This document shows, piece after piece, positions 17,496 through 25,409 of a DNA stretch of 36,741 bases. Below the pieces are notes generated by a model, which searched no databases, was not told where the DNA came from, and worked only from the letters and a program-made list of their open reading frames with translations. The stretch's first letter is position 1, and each line of letters starts with the position of its first letter. The translations under genes and the position numbers were made by a program. Source of the DNA: Lachnospiraceae bacterium (GTDB taxonomy: Bacteria > Bacillota > Clostridia > Lachnospirales > Lachnospiraceae); NCBI GenBank assembly GCA_016281385.1, contig JAEEIN010000158.1, positions 1 to 36,741 on the forward strand, given 5' to 3'.

Positions 17496-18458
17496 ATGGC
17501 ATTTTGTCCACATTGCGGAACGCAGATCGAAGACGGAGCACAGTTCTGTCCCAACTGCGGAAAGGCAACAGTAATCGTAGCGGCAGCTCCTGCAGCAACT
17601 GCTCCTACAGTAAAATCAACAGACATTCTTAAGAGAGCATTCAGTGTTCTTGCAAAGAAACCCATTTATCTTTGGGGACTTTCACTTCTTGCAACATTCC
17701 TTACCGCTCTTTCAAAGACCCTCGGCGGTGCGGTTCCGCTTATCGGTATCGCAGTTGCTTTGGTACTTGAATTCGGTATGGCGTGGGTATACCTTGAGGG
17801 ATACCGCGGAAACGAAGTTAAGGTAGATCAGATCTTTGAAGGATTTAAGAACTTTAAGCACGTTCTTGCAGCTATGGGCTGGAGAGCCATCGTTGTTCTT
17901 CTTTGGTTCATCGTTCCCTTCGCAGCATGCGCAGGCGTAGCATTTGCGATCGGTAAGGTAGCATTCGGCGGAATACTCACAATGCTTACAAATTCCTTAA
18001 CAAGCTCTCTTATGGGCGGATACGGCTCAAGCAGCTTTGGCAGAAACTTCGGCAGAGGCATTAAGGGCATGGGCGCTTTGGTAGTGATCATGGTCATCCT
18101 TATCATTGCAGGTCTTATTGCAGGTTTGGTATTCTACTGCATTAAGTACTATGCATACTCACTTGTTCCTTATATCACAGCTGAAAAGGCAGATCTTGAC
18201 GCTCTTAACATTGCAAGAGAGTCCGATGCCAAGACAAAGGGCTACAAGGGTAAGATGTTCGGAACCGATATCCTTATCGTTCTCATGATCGCAGGTGTAG
18301 GTATCGTATTCGGTATCTTCGGAAAGATCCCCGCAATCGGCGGATTCTTCGCTTTCCTCGGAAACCTTGTTGATCTTTGCATCTCTCTTGTTACACCTTT
18401 ACTTTTCGGTCTTGTTCGTGCTGCCTGGTATGAAGAGATCAACAACGCAAACAAATAA
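17496..18458 (+). CDS. Zinc-ribbon polytopic membrane protein, function unknown
   Basis: A 320-residue protein that opens with a zinc ribbon (Cys4, Cys7, Cys18, Cys21 in CPHCGTQIEDGAQFCPNCG), then an Ala/Pro/Thr linker to about residue 45. The rest is a membrane domain of five or six hydrophobic segments with Gly-rich loops. The stretch SSLMGGYGSSSFGRNFGRGIKG lies in one loop. I do not recognise a catalytic motif. The overall form is like membrane proteins annotated as zinc-ribbon or glycerophosphodiesterase-membrane-domain-like. GGAGG lies 9 bases before the ATG. A second zinc-ribbon protein with identical Cys spacing starts 43 bases after its stop, so the two may form a functional pair. Confidence 0.78.
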   Translation: MAFCPHCGTQIEDGAQFCPNCGKATVIVAAAPAATAPTVKSTDILKRAFSVLAKKPIYLWGLSLLATFLTALSKTLGGAVPLIGIAVALVLEFGMAWVYLEGYRGNEVKVDQIFEGFKNFKHVLAAMGWRAIVVLLWFIVPFAACAGVAFAIGKVAFGGILTMLTNSLTSSLMGGYGSSSFGRNFGRGIKGMGALVVIMVILIIAGLIAGLVFYCIKYYAYSLVPYITAEKADLDALNIARESDAKTKGYKGKMFGTDILIVLMIAGVGIVFGIFGKIPAIGGFFAFLGNLVDLCISLVTPLLFGLVRAAWYEEINNANK

Positions 18459-18501
18459 TTTGAATTAAGATTTTTAGCAGATATCTCAGGAGGATACAGA
18501 A

Positions 18502-18960
18502 ATGAAGTTTTGTCCACAGTGCGGTACACAGTTAGATGACGCCGCAGTTATGTGCCCCAATTGCGGAGCAAATTTTGCAATGCCTCAGCCTAACATGGCT
18601 TATCAGGCAACGCCTGAATATGATCATACGGCCGAGTTCGATGCAAAGGATATTTCCGACAATAAGGTCGTAGCAATGGTTGTTTATCTTCTCGGTACCA
18701 TCGGTATCATCATCGCAGCAATTCTTGCAGGTGATTCCAAGTATGCGGGATTCCACGTAAGACAGCAGTTGAAGATCGTAGTTTTATCGGTACTTCTTTC
18801 AATCTGCGCCGCAGTTCTCTGCTGGACCATCATCGTTCCCATCGCCGCAGGTGTCTGCTGTGTGATACTTTTTGTTGTAAGGATCATCTGCTTCTTCAAC
18901 GTATGTTCCGGCAAGGCTGTTGAGCCCGCCATCGTAAGAAGTTTTGGTTTCTTAAAATAA
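18502..18960 (+). CDS. Small zinc-ribbon membrane protein (DUF4870-like)
   Basis: A 152-residue protein with an N-terminal zinc ribbon (Cys4, Cys7, Cys18, Cys21; CPQCGTQLDDAAVMCPNCG). A polar linker (about 25-50) is followed by a membrane domain of three or four helices. The segment AGDSKYAGFHVRQQLKI resembles the FHARQS-type motif of DUF4870 (Tic20-like) proteins. Function is unknown. Its ribbon is nearly the same as that of the preceding protein, which suggests duplication of the N-terminal module. An AGGAGG site precedes the ATG, and a hairpin terminator follows the stop. Confidence 0.78.
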   Translation: MKFCPQCGTQLDDAAVMCPNCGANFAMPQPNMAYQATPEYDHTAEFDAKDISDNKVVAMVVYLLGTIGIIIAAILAGDSKYAGFHVRQQLKIVVLSVLLSICAAVLCWTIIVPIAAGVCCVILFVVRIICFFNVCSGKAVEPAIVRSFGFLK

Positions 18961-18974
18961 AAACGTTTAAAGAG

Positions 18975-19004
18975 AGGGCGCTTCATTGTGAAGCGTCCTT
19001 TTTT
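18975..19004 (+). terminator. Intrinsic terminator after the zinc-ribbon pair
   Basis: An 11-bp stem with one G-U pair (AGGGCGCTTCA at 18975-18985, TGAAGCGTCCT at 18989-18999), a 3-base loop and TTTTTT. It overlaps the promoter of the next gene. Confidence 0.88.
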
Positions 19005-19014
19005 GTTGTATAAT
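18986..19014 (+). promoter_or_regulatory. Promoter embedded in the terminator
   Basis: TTGTGA (18986-18991) and a perfect TATAAT (19009-19014) are 17 bases apart. The -35 lies in the loop and right arm of the terminator hairpin, and the spacer contains its T run. It would drive the GH9-like lipoprotein gene and probably ddl and murF. Confidence 0.65.
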
Positions 19015-19050
19015 TGTGTGGATTTATATGACCGGTCTGCGGAGGGAAGG

Positions 19051-20529
19051 ATGAAGAGGAAGAAAACTGCATACAGCATAATATCGCTTGTTCTTGCAGC
19101 CTCTCTTTCTTTGACCGCATGCTCGAAGCAGGGAGGCTTGGTAAATGTCCCGGGACATGTCGGAACCGAGGAAGGCTCCGGTCAGGTAAAGACTATGCTT
19201 TCCGAAGCCCGGATAGAATACGACAGGGTTCCCATGAGCCCCGGAATTCTGGTGGATCTTGTGGGCTACGAGCCGGATGCGGAGAAGATAGCCGTATTTG
19301 AAGGAGATATACTTCCCAGATCCTTTTCCGTTGTAGACAACAAAACGGGGGAGAAGATCTTCCACGGAGTGGTTGAGGAAAAGATAGAGGCGGCGGAAGG
19401 GACACTGGCCTGCGGTATCGGTGATTTTTCTAAGATCATCGAGCCCGGCGATTATCATATAGAAGCGGAACTTTTAGGCTATTCAAAGGATTTTTCCATA
19501 TCGGAAGGAATATATGAGAAGCTCCTTAAAGAGAAATTTGAGAGCTTAAGGGCTCTACGCTCAGATGACAGTACCGCTGAATATATTCCTCTTGAAGACA
19601 AGCCCGAAACCAGGCTTGAGGTCTCCGGAGGCTGGACTACGGGAGAGGGAGGACAGCGCGACGTTGTTGATTGCTGTCTTGCCATATTTGATCTGATAAA
19701 GGCTTATGATTACTTTTCGGATGCACTTGACGGTGTTCTTCTTGCGGAGGGCTCCGATAAGAGGTCACCAATCCTTGACGAGATCATTTATGAAGCAAAC
19801 TGGCTTACGAAGCTTCAGAATCGGGAGACCGGCGGCGTATATACTTCCGTAACCCTGAAAAAAGAAAACGAGAACGATGCAGGCAAACTGGTCATAGTGG
19901 GTGAGACCACCCGTGCGACGGCTTACTACTGTGCGGTGATGGCAAATCTTTCCTATTTCCTGTCAAAGACGGAACCGGAGCTTTCAAAGGACTGCCTTTT
20001 AAATGCGGTGCTTGCATGGAACTGTCTTGAGGCTAACAGGGAACTTGTTACGGAAAGCCAGAAATTCCGTGCTGCGGTGGAACTTTACAGGGCCACCGGA
20101 AATGCGTCCTATAAAGAGGCACTGGATGAATATTTAAAGGTACACGCGGACCGTGATTTTGAGGAAAGACTGGAGATCGACGGTGCAATGTCCTATATGT
20201 CGACTTCCAAGAGTGTAAACCTTGATTATTGTACGACGCTGATGAGGCATTTTATGTCCAAGGCCGAAAGGAACGCCATCAGCTCAAAAGAGGCCAGGTA
20301 CCTGGTGGAGGACGGCGTGGAGGATGAAGCCACATTGCTTAGGGACGTTTCCGAACTTGTGGAAGCGGATTTCATTCTCACCAGTCAGGAATATTACAAA
20401 ATAGAGATCAATTATTTACATTACTTCTGCGGAAGGAATCCGGAGAGCGGGATATGTACTTCATTTTCCGAAAACCCGGATACTTACGCCCAGTTCATGA
20501 TACTTCTGGGCAATCTTCTTTCGAAGTGA
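19051..20529 (+). CDS. GH9-like lipoprotein lacking the catalytic Asp motif
   Basis: A 492-residue predicted lipoprotein; the lipobox LTAC gives a lipidated Cys24. Residues about 55-155 look like the Ig-like domain that precedes many family 9 cellulases (MSPGILVDLVGYEPD...). Residues about 185-492 resemble the GH9 alpha/alpha barrel, with VSGGW at 191-195 and CGRNPESG near the end. GH9 enzymes read GGW followed by DAGD, which holds the nucleophilic-water Asp residues. Here the equivalent is TTGEGG, so those residues are absent. A Glu474 followed by Tyr479 could match the catalytic acid region. A binding or structural role at the cell surface is more likely than hydrolysis. GGAGGGAAGG precedes the ATG. 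ddl follows 21 bases after. Confidence 0.68.
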   Translation: MKRKKTAYSIISLVLAASLSLTACSKQGGLVNVPGHVGTEEGSGQVKTMLSEARIEYDRVPMSPGILVDLVGYEPDAEKIAVFEGDILPRSFSVVDNKTGEKIFHGVVEEKIEAAEGTLACGIGDFSKIIEPGDYHIEAELLGYSKDFSISEGIYEKLLKEKFESLRALRSDDSTAEYIPLEDKPETRLEVSGGWTTGEGGQRDVVDCCLAIFDLIKAYDYFSDALDGVLLAEGSDKRSPILDEIIYEANWLTKLQNRETGGVYTSVTLKKENENDAGKLVIVGETTRATAYYCAVMANLSYFLSKTEPELSKDCLLNAVLAWNCLEANRELVTESQKFRAAVELYRATGNASYKEALDEYLKVHADRDFEERLEIDGAMSYMSTSKSVNLDYCTTLMRHFMSKAERNAISSKEARYLVEDGVEDEATLLRDVSELVEADFILTSQEYYKIEINYLHYFCGRNPESGICTSFSENPDTYAQFMILLGNLLSK

Positions 20530-20550
20530 CAAACAAGGAGAAACAAAGAT

Positions 20551-21579
20551 ATGAAGATAGTAGTTTTGGCAGGCGGTATCAGTACGGAAAGAGATGTTTC
20601 GCTTTCTTCCGGCGCAAAGATCTATAAGGCATTAAAGAGTCTCGGGCATGATGTTTTGCTTCTTGACGTTTTCTTAGGTCTTGATATCGAGGATACTTCC
20701 GATGTATTTAAAAGGGGCGATGAGTTTTTGGGCGACATCGCTGCGGTCAAGCAGAGCGCACCCGACCTTGCTGCGGTAAGGGCACTGAGAAAGGACGGAG
20801 GAAAGGTATTCTTCGGACCAAATGTATTAAAGATCTGCGCTGAAGCGGATGTTGTTTTTATGGCTCTTCACGGTGAGAGCGGAGAAAACGGAAAGGTTCA
20901 GGCTACCTTTGACCTTCACGGAATAAGATATACCGGAAACGACTATTTAAGCTCCGCCCTTGCAATGGACAAGGCTCTGGCAAAGGAACTTTTTGTTCTT
21001 CACGGAATCTCCACTCCCAAGGGATATACCCTTAAGAAGAATGAGATCGATGACAACGAGCCAAAGTTCCCGGTTGTTGTTAAGGTTACCGACGGCGGCT
21101 CCAGCATCGGCGTATATATCGTTAACGATATGGCTGAGTATGCACAGGCCAAAAAGGATGCTTTTGAATACGGAAACGAGCTCATCGTCGAGCAGTATAT
21201 AAAGGGCAGGGAATTCTCCGTAGGTGTGATAAACGGTGATGCACTTCCCGTTATCGAGATCGCACCCAAGACGGGATTTTACGATTATAAGAACAAATAT
21301 CAGGCAGGGGCAACGGACGAGATCTGTCCCGCCAGGCTTTCCGATGAAAAAACAAAGACTATGCAGAAGATGGCCGAAAAGGTATTTAAGGTCTTAAGGC
21401 TCGATCAGTATGCCCGCATGGACTTTATGATGGACAGTGATGAAAATATCTACTGTCTTGAGGCAAATACTCTTCCGGGAATGACGCCCACTTCACTGGT
21501 TCCCCAGGAAGCCCAGGCGGTTGGAATGTCCTATGAAGAACTCTGTGAGAAGATCATTTCTCTGGCAATGAACAAGTAA
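20551..21579 (+). CDS. ddl: D-alanine--D-alanine ligase
   Basis: A 342-residue ATP-grasp enzyme that joins two D-alanines for the peptidoglycan stem peptide. The N-terminus VVLAGGISTERDVSLSSG is the Ddl signature. MALHGESGENGKVQ, VVKVTDGGSSIGV, and the C-terminal CLEANTLPGMTPTSLVPQ (Mg and substrate loop, with the EANTLPG block) are all present. Length is typical. AAGGAG lies upstream of the ATG. It is followed after 11 bases by a membrane glycosyltransferase-like gene and then murF, which also uses the D-Ala-D-Ala product. The operon is therefore partly dedicated to wall precursor synthesis. Confidence 0.96.
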   Translation: MKIVVLAGGISTERDVSLSSGAKIYKALKSLGHDVLLLDVFLGLDIEDTSDVFKRGDEFLGDIAAVKQSAPDLAAVRALRKDGGKVFFGPNVLKICAEADVVFMALHGESGENGKVQATFDLHGIRYTGNDYLSSALAMDKALAKELFVLHGISTPKGYTLKKNEIDDNEPKFPVVVKVTDGGSSIGVYIVNDMAEYAQAKKDAFEYGNELIVEQYIKGREFSVGVINGDALPVIEIAPKTGFYDYKNKYQAGATDEICPARLSDEKTKTMQKMAEKVFKVLRLDQYARMDFMMDSDENIYCLEANTLPGMTPTSLVPQEAQAVGMSYEELCEKIISLAMNK

Positions 21580-21590
21580 AGAGGTAACAA

Positions 21591-23144
21591 GTGGCTGAAT
21601 CGAAATTTTACAGGATGATCGAATGGATATACGCCATATTCGTCATAGGCGTTCTTGTTGTCATCACTGTACTGGACAATAACTGGTATTACATCTACAA
21701 GAATGACTGCAAGGTTCCGAATATCGTTTTTCTGGTGATCTTTGTCATCGTGGCGGGCATCATTGTTTTTGCAAGGATGTCGTATATCGAGTCTCACAAG
21801 GAGATTCCACAGCCCGCACCCATGAAGCTTCAGGATTCCATGAAAATGATAGGCTATCTTTCGATAGTCCTGTTTTTGTTCCAGCTTTTTTATGCGGTGG
21901 CCATCTGGTTTGAGACCGGCTGGGACTGCAGGGAACTGGTGACTGCCGCTCAGGATATGGCCCTTAACGGGACTCCCATCGGCGATTCACATTACTTTTC
22001 GATTTATCCCAATAACGTTTTTCTTACCGGCATATTTGCGGGAATAATAAAAGGTGTCTCCATGTGCGGTATCCCTGCCGCCTATTTTCCCCTTATCGCC
22101 ATCGGATGTGCTCTTGTTTCCGCAACGGGCTATTTCTTTGCGGATTGCATCAGGGTGCTTACTGCGAGGAAATCCCTTATGTATCTTTCATGGATCCTTT
22201 ACGTGATCCTGACGGGGCTTTCTCCCTGGATCAGCATTCCCTACTCCGATACCTACAGCATTTTCTTCCCCACCTTCTGCATATGGCTTTACCTCACAAA
22301 GGATGACAAGAATTACCTGCCGACCTGGTTTTCCATCACGGTTGCGGCTTTTGTGGGCTATTTCATCAAGCCCACGGTTCTTCTTACGTTTATCGTTTTG
22401 TTCTTCTTCCAGATCGTGCATGGAGCGAGCATAAGGAAGTCGGTGCCCAAGATGGTGAGATATAAACATACCATAGGCTTTCTTCTTACGGTGCTTCTGG
22501 GGGTGACGGTTGCTTATGCCATGAAGTTCGGAATGGAGAAGATAACGGGCTTTACACCGGATGAAAATAAGCATTTTACCGCGGCACATTACCTTATGAT
22601 GGGTGCCAATTACGAATACGGCGGCGGTTACAATCAGACGGATGTGAATGCTTCGGCGTCCTATGCAACCGTAGCGGAGCGTAATGCCGGTGACATTAAG
22701 GAAGCTGCAAGAAGAATAGGTGAGATGTTCCCTTTTAAGCTGGTTAAGTTTGCTTCACAGAAATGCCTGACCAACTTTAACGACGGAACCTATGCGTGGG
22801 GAAACGAAGGGGCATTTTACTGGGAATATTACGAACGAAATGACGGCTTTTCAAAATTTGTGAGAAGCTTTATATATCACATCGGCGACAGACATGACAT
22901 ATGGGTCGCTTTCTGCCAGGCTTTCTGGTATGTGAATCTTTGTTTCTGTGCACTCCTGTGCCTTAAAGGAAGGAGACATAAGAACTACAAGGAAACCGCT
23001 ATCCTGACCTTAATGCTTGCGATAATGTGTTTCCTGATGGTATTTGAGGCAAGGGCCAGATACCTTTATCTTTACAGCCCCATCATTTATATGTGCGGTG
23101 CGCTGGGGCTTAACAGGCTTTTGCTGGGAAAGGACGCAAAATGA
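21591..23144 (+). CDS. GT-C-type polytopic membrane glycosyltransferase-like protein
   Basis: A 517-residue integral membrane protein with about ten hydrophobic helices. After the early membrane segments, GWDCREL (Asp112) is followed by HYFSIYPNNVFLTG. This layout is common in GT-C lipid-phosphate-sugar-dependent glycosyltransferases (PMT/ArnT-like, GT39 group), where an Asp in the first outer loop is catalytic. The start is GTG with GAGGT five bases upstream. The stop overlaps the murF start by ATGA. Acceptor and donor are unknown. The operon context with ddl and murF points to an envelope glycan. Function is inferred from topology and motif, so the assignment is moderate. Confidence 0.68.
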   Translation: MAESKFYRMIEWIYAIFVIGVLVVITVLDNNWYYIYKNDCKVPNIVFLVIFVIVAGIIVFARMSYIESHKEIPQPAPMKLQDSMKMIGYLSIVLFLFQLFYAVAIWFETGWDCRELVTAAQDMALNGTPIGDSHYFSIYPNNVFLTGIFAGIIKGVSMCGIPAAYFPLIAIGCALVSATGYFFADCIRVLTARKSLMYLSWILYVILTGLSPWISIPYSDTYSIFFPTFCIWLYLTKDDKNYLPTWFSITVAAFVGYFIKPTVLLTFIVLFFFQIVHGASIRKSVPKMVRYKHTIGFLLTVLLGVTVAYAMKFGMEKITGFTPDENKHFTAAHYLMMGANYEYGGGYNQTDVNASASYATVAERNAGDIKEAARRIGEMFPFKLVKFASQKCLTNFNDGTYAWGNEGAFYWEYYERNDGFSKFVRSFIYHIGDRHDIWVAFCQAFWYVNLCFCALLCLKGRRHKNYKETAILTLMLAIMCFLMVFEARARYLYLYSPIIYMCGALGLNRLLLGKDAK

Positions 23145-24508
23145 GAGAGATAACCATAGATGAAGCGGTTAAAGCCGTGGGAGGTTCAAAACAGATCGCC
23201 GGTGCTCCGAAGCTTACGGGCATATCCGGAGTTACCATGGATTCAAGGCTTGTAAAGAGCGGAGATCTGTTTGTTGCCATCAAGGGCGAGAGAGTTGACG
23301 GACATGATTTCATGGCCGAGGTATTTGACAAGGGCGCGGCAGCAGTGCTGTGTGACCACGTTCCGGAAAACGTTAAGAACGGTGTATGCATTCTTGTTGA
23401 CAATACTGTAAAGGCATTGCAGGATCTGGCCGAGTGGTACAGACAAAGCCTTGACGTTAAGGTCGTGGGTATCTCCGGAAGCGTAGGAAAAACAAGCACC
23501 AAGGAAATGGTGGCAAGTGTTCTTTCTGCGGGATTCAGTGTTTTAAAAACAAAAGGAAATTACAATAACGAGATCGGACTTCCCCTTACGGTCCTTTCCA
23601 TCGAACCCGAGAATGAAGTTGCGGTTCTTGAAATGGGTATCAGCGATTTCGGGGAAATGAGACTTCTGGCTCGCATTGCAAGGCCGGATATCTGCGTTCT
23701 TACAAATATTGGGCAGAGTCATCTCGAAGCTTTGGGAACCAGAGACGGGATACTTAAGGCAAAGAGCGAGATGTTTGAGTACAGAAATCCCGACGGTCCC
23801 GTTTTCTTAAACGGCGATGATGACAAACTTTCCCGTGTAAAGGATATCAACGGTACAAAGCCCACATTTTACGGACTTTCCGAAGGCAATCATATTCATC
23901 CCGAAAACGTGGAATCCCTCGGACTTGCCGGAACAAAAATGATGATCTGCATCGGAGAAGATAAGTTTGATGCATCAATAAAGATGATTGGAAACCATAT
24001 GGTTGCCAATGCTCTTGTGGCGGCTGCCATAGGTAATTATCTTGGAATGACCAATGAGCAGATCCGCGAAGGACTTGCCAACGCCGACACCATAGGCGGC
24101 CGTTCCCACCTTATCCCTCACGGCAAGGGCTTTGTGATCGATGACTGCTACAATGCAGCGCCCACGTCCATGAAGGCCGCTGTCGACACCCTTTGCCTCG
24201 CAACGGGCCGCAAGGTCGCCATCCTCGGGGATATGTTCGAACTGGGCAAGGATTCAGATGCCATGCATTACGATATGGGTGTTTACGCCGCAGGCAAGCC
24301 CATCGACATGCTCATTTGTGTAGGTGAAAACTCCCGCCACATGTACGAGGGTGCCCTTTCAAAGAAGCCTGTCTTTGAAGTGATCTACTGTCATTCCCTG
24401 GAAGATCTCTTATCCAAGATTGACAGTTTCATTTCCGCCGACGACAACGTTCTGGTGAAGGCTTCCAACGGAATGCATTTCTCGGAAGTGGTTGACAGAT
24501 TGAAATAA
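23141..24508 (+). CDS. murF: UDP-N-acetylmuramoyl-tripeptide--D-alanyl-D-alanine ligase
   Basis: A 455-residue Mur ligase that adds D-Ala-D-Ala to the UDP-MurNAc-tripeptide in the cytoplasm. The N-terminal domain has SGVTMDSRLVKSGDLFVAIKGE, the UDP-binding region. The ATP-binding P-loop is GISGSVGKTSTKEMV, followed by GNYNNEIGLPLT, the MurF-type block. The C-terminal domain contains DDCYNAAPTSMKAA and LGDMFELG. Length is normal. It is translationally coupled to the preceding gene and closes the operon; a strong bidirectional hairpin follows. Confidence 0.97.
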   Translation: MREITIDEAVKAVGGSKQIAGAPKLTGISGVTMDSRLVKSGDLFVAIKGERVDGHDFMAEVFDKGAAAVLCDHVPENVKNGVCILVDNTVKALQDLAEWYRQSLDVKVVGISGSVGKTSTKEMVASVLSAGFSVLKTKGNYNNEIGLPLTVLSIEPENEVAVLEMGISDFGEMRLLARIARPDICVLTNIGQSHLEALGTRDGILKAKSEMFEYRNPDGPVFLNGDDDKLSRVKDINGTKPTFYGLSEGNHIHPENVESLGLAGTKMMICIGEDKFDASIKMIGNHMVANALVAAAIGNYLGMTNEQIREGLANADTIGGRSHLIPHGKGFVIDDCYNAAPTSMKAAVDTLCLATGRKVAILGDMFELGKDSDAMHYDMGVYAAGKPIDMLICVGENSRHMYEGALSKKPVFEVIYCHSLEDLLSKIDSFISADDNVLVKASNGMHFSEVVDRLK

Positions 24509-24514
24509 AAATAG

Positions 24515-24550
24515 GAGGTACACTTCGTTTTGAAGTGTACCTCGTTTTTT
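24515..24550. terminator. Bidirectional terminator between murF and plsC
   Basis: A 12-bp perfect stem (24515-24526 with 24532-24543) with a 5-base loop is followed on the plus strand by GTTTTTT. It is followed on the minus strand by a T-rich stretch. It serves murF and the convergent acyltransferase gene. Confidence 0.88.
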
Positions 24551-25286
24551 ATACCAGTGTCTGGTTCTTTCTGTAGGTTTCCTCGATTATATCATGGATC
24601 TTTGAACTTAACTGTCTGCATTCCTGCTTGGAAAGGCCCTTGGTCTCGATGGGTTTGCCGTATTCGATGATGACGTGGCATTTGCGGACCTTGGGGAAGT
24701 GGGCTTCGAAGACATCCTCCGAGTTGTTTATGGTTACGGGAACGATGGTACATCCCGTCTTTTCCGCAATCTTGAAGCTTCCTTCGTGGAACTCCATTAC
24801 ATCCTGTTCGTAAGTTTTGTTTCTGGTGCCTTCGGGGAAGATGCAGACGCTGGAGCCGTCGTTTATGAGCTCGACACAGCGGTTTATCATCTTAAGGCCC
24901 TCACGAAGGTCGGAACGGTCAAGGAACTGACAGTTCATAAAGAGCATCCAGAGGCTGAAGATCGGGATCTTTTTGATCTCCTTCTTGGCAACGTAACCGG
25001 TTTGCCTCGGACATTTGATATAGGTTATTATTATGTCGAAAATGCTTCGATGATTCGGAGTGTAGAGAACCGGTCTGTCCTTCGGAACGTTTTCCTCACC
25101 GATGAAAGTTACCTTGGTTCCTGCAATAAAAACAAGAACTGCGAAAGCTCTGGTAACGATCCACTGGGAGGACCTTGATTTGGCGTGGGGCCATATAAAA
25201 CCGATGAGCCACTCTATTATAATGATCGGAATGGACAGAACAAGAAAGATCACCGTCCATGCGATCGCAAGAACAAAACGTATCAT
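24549..25286 (-). CDS. plsC: 1-acyl-sn-glycerol-3-phosphate acyltransferase
   Basis: A 245-residue membrane-associated acyltransferase that makes phosphatidic acid from lysophosphatidic acid. The N-terminal membrane helix (residues about 3-32) is followed by the catalytic NHRSIFD motif (His79, Asp84) and by FPEGTRN (from about residue 150), the two blocks that define the PlsC family. VPVTINNSED is also typical. The start has GAGGT upstream. It is a single-gene unit on the minus strand between two plus-strand operons, with its own promoter and a shared terminator. The exact acyl acceptor is inferred from the family. Confidence 0.92.
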   Translation of the reverse strand: MIRFVLAIAWTVIFLVLSIPIIIIEWLIGFIWPHAKSRSSQWIVTRAFAVLVFIAGTKVTFIGEENVPKDRPVLYTPNHRSIFDIIITYIKCPRQTGYVAKKEIKKIPIFSLWMLFMNCQFLDRSDLREGLKMINRCVELINDGSSVCIFPEGTRNKTYEQDVMEFHEGSFKIAEKTGCTIVPVTINNSEDVFEAHFPKVRKCHVIIEYGKPIETKGLSKQECRQLSSKIHDIIEETYRKNQTLV

Positions 25287-25324
25287 TAAATACTACCTCA
25301 TACTGCTTTGAAAATGATAATGAA

Positions 25325-25353
25325 ATTATAAGATGATAATCAAATATGTGCAA
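25325..25353 (-). promoter_or_regulatory. Promoter of plsC
   Basis: On the minus strand, TTGCAC (25353-25348) and a perfect TATAAT (25330-25325) are 17 bases apart, about 40 bases before the plsC start. The divergent pyrC gene starts 57 bases to the right; I see no clear promoter for it. Confidence 0.75.
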
Positions 25354-25409
25354 GACAGAGCGGAAAAATTCTGTTATTGTTAAGAAAAAACAAAGAAAGG
25401 AAGCAGACT

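Noticed and set aside
24675-25178. Plus-strand frame of 167 codons opposite plsC
   Set aside because: The minus strand encodes the NHRSIFD and FPEGTRN blocks of PlsC. The plus-strand frame lacks a ribosome binding site and any domain.
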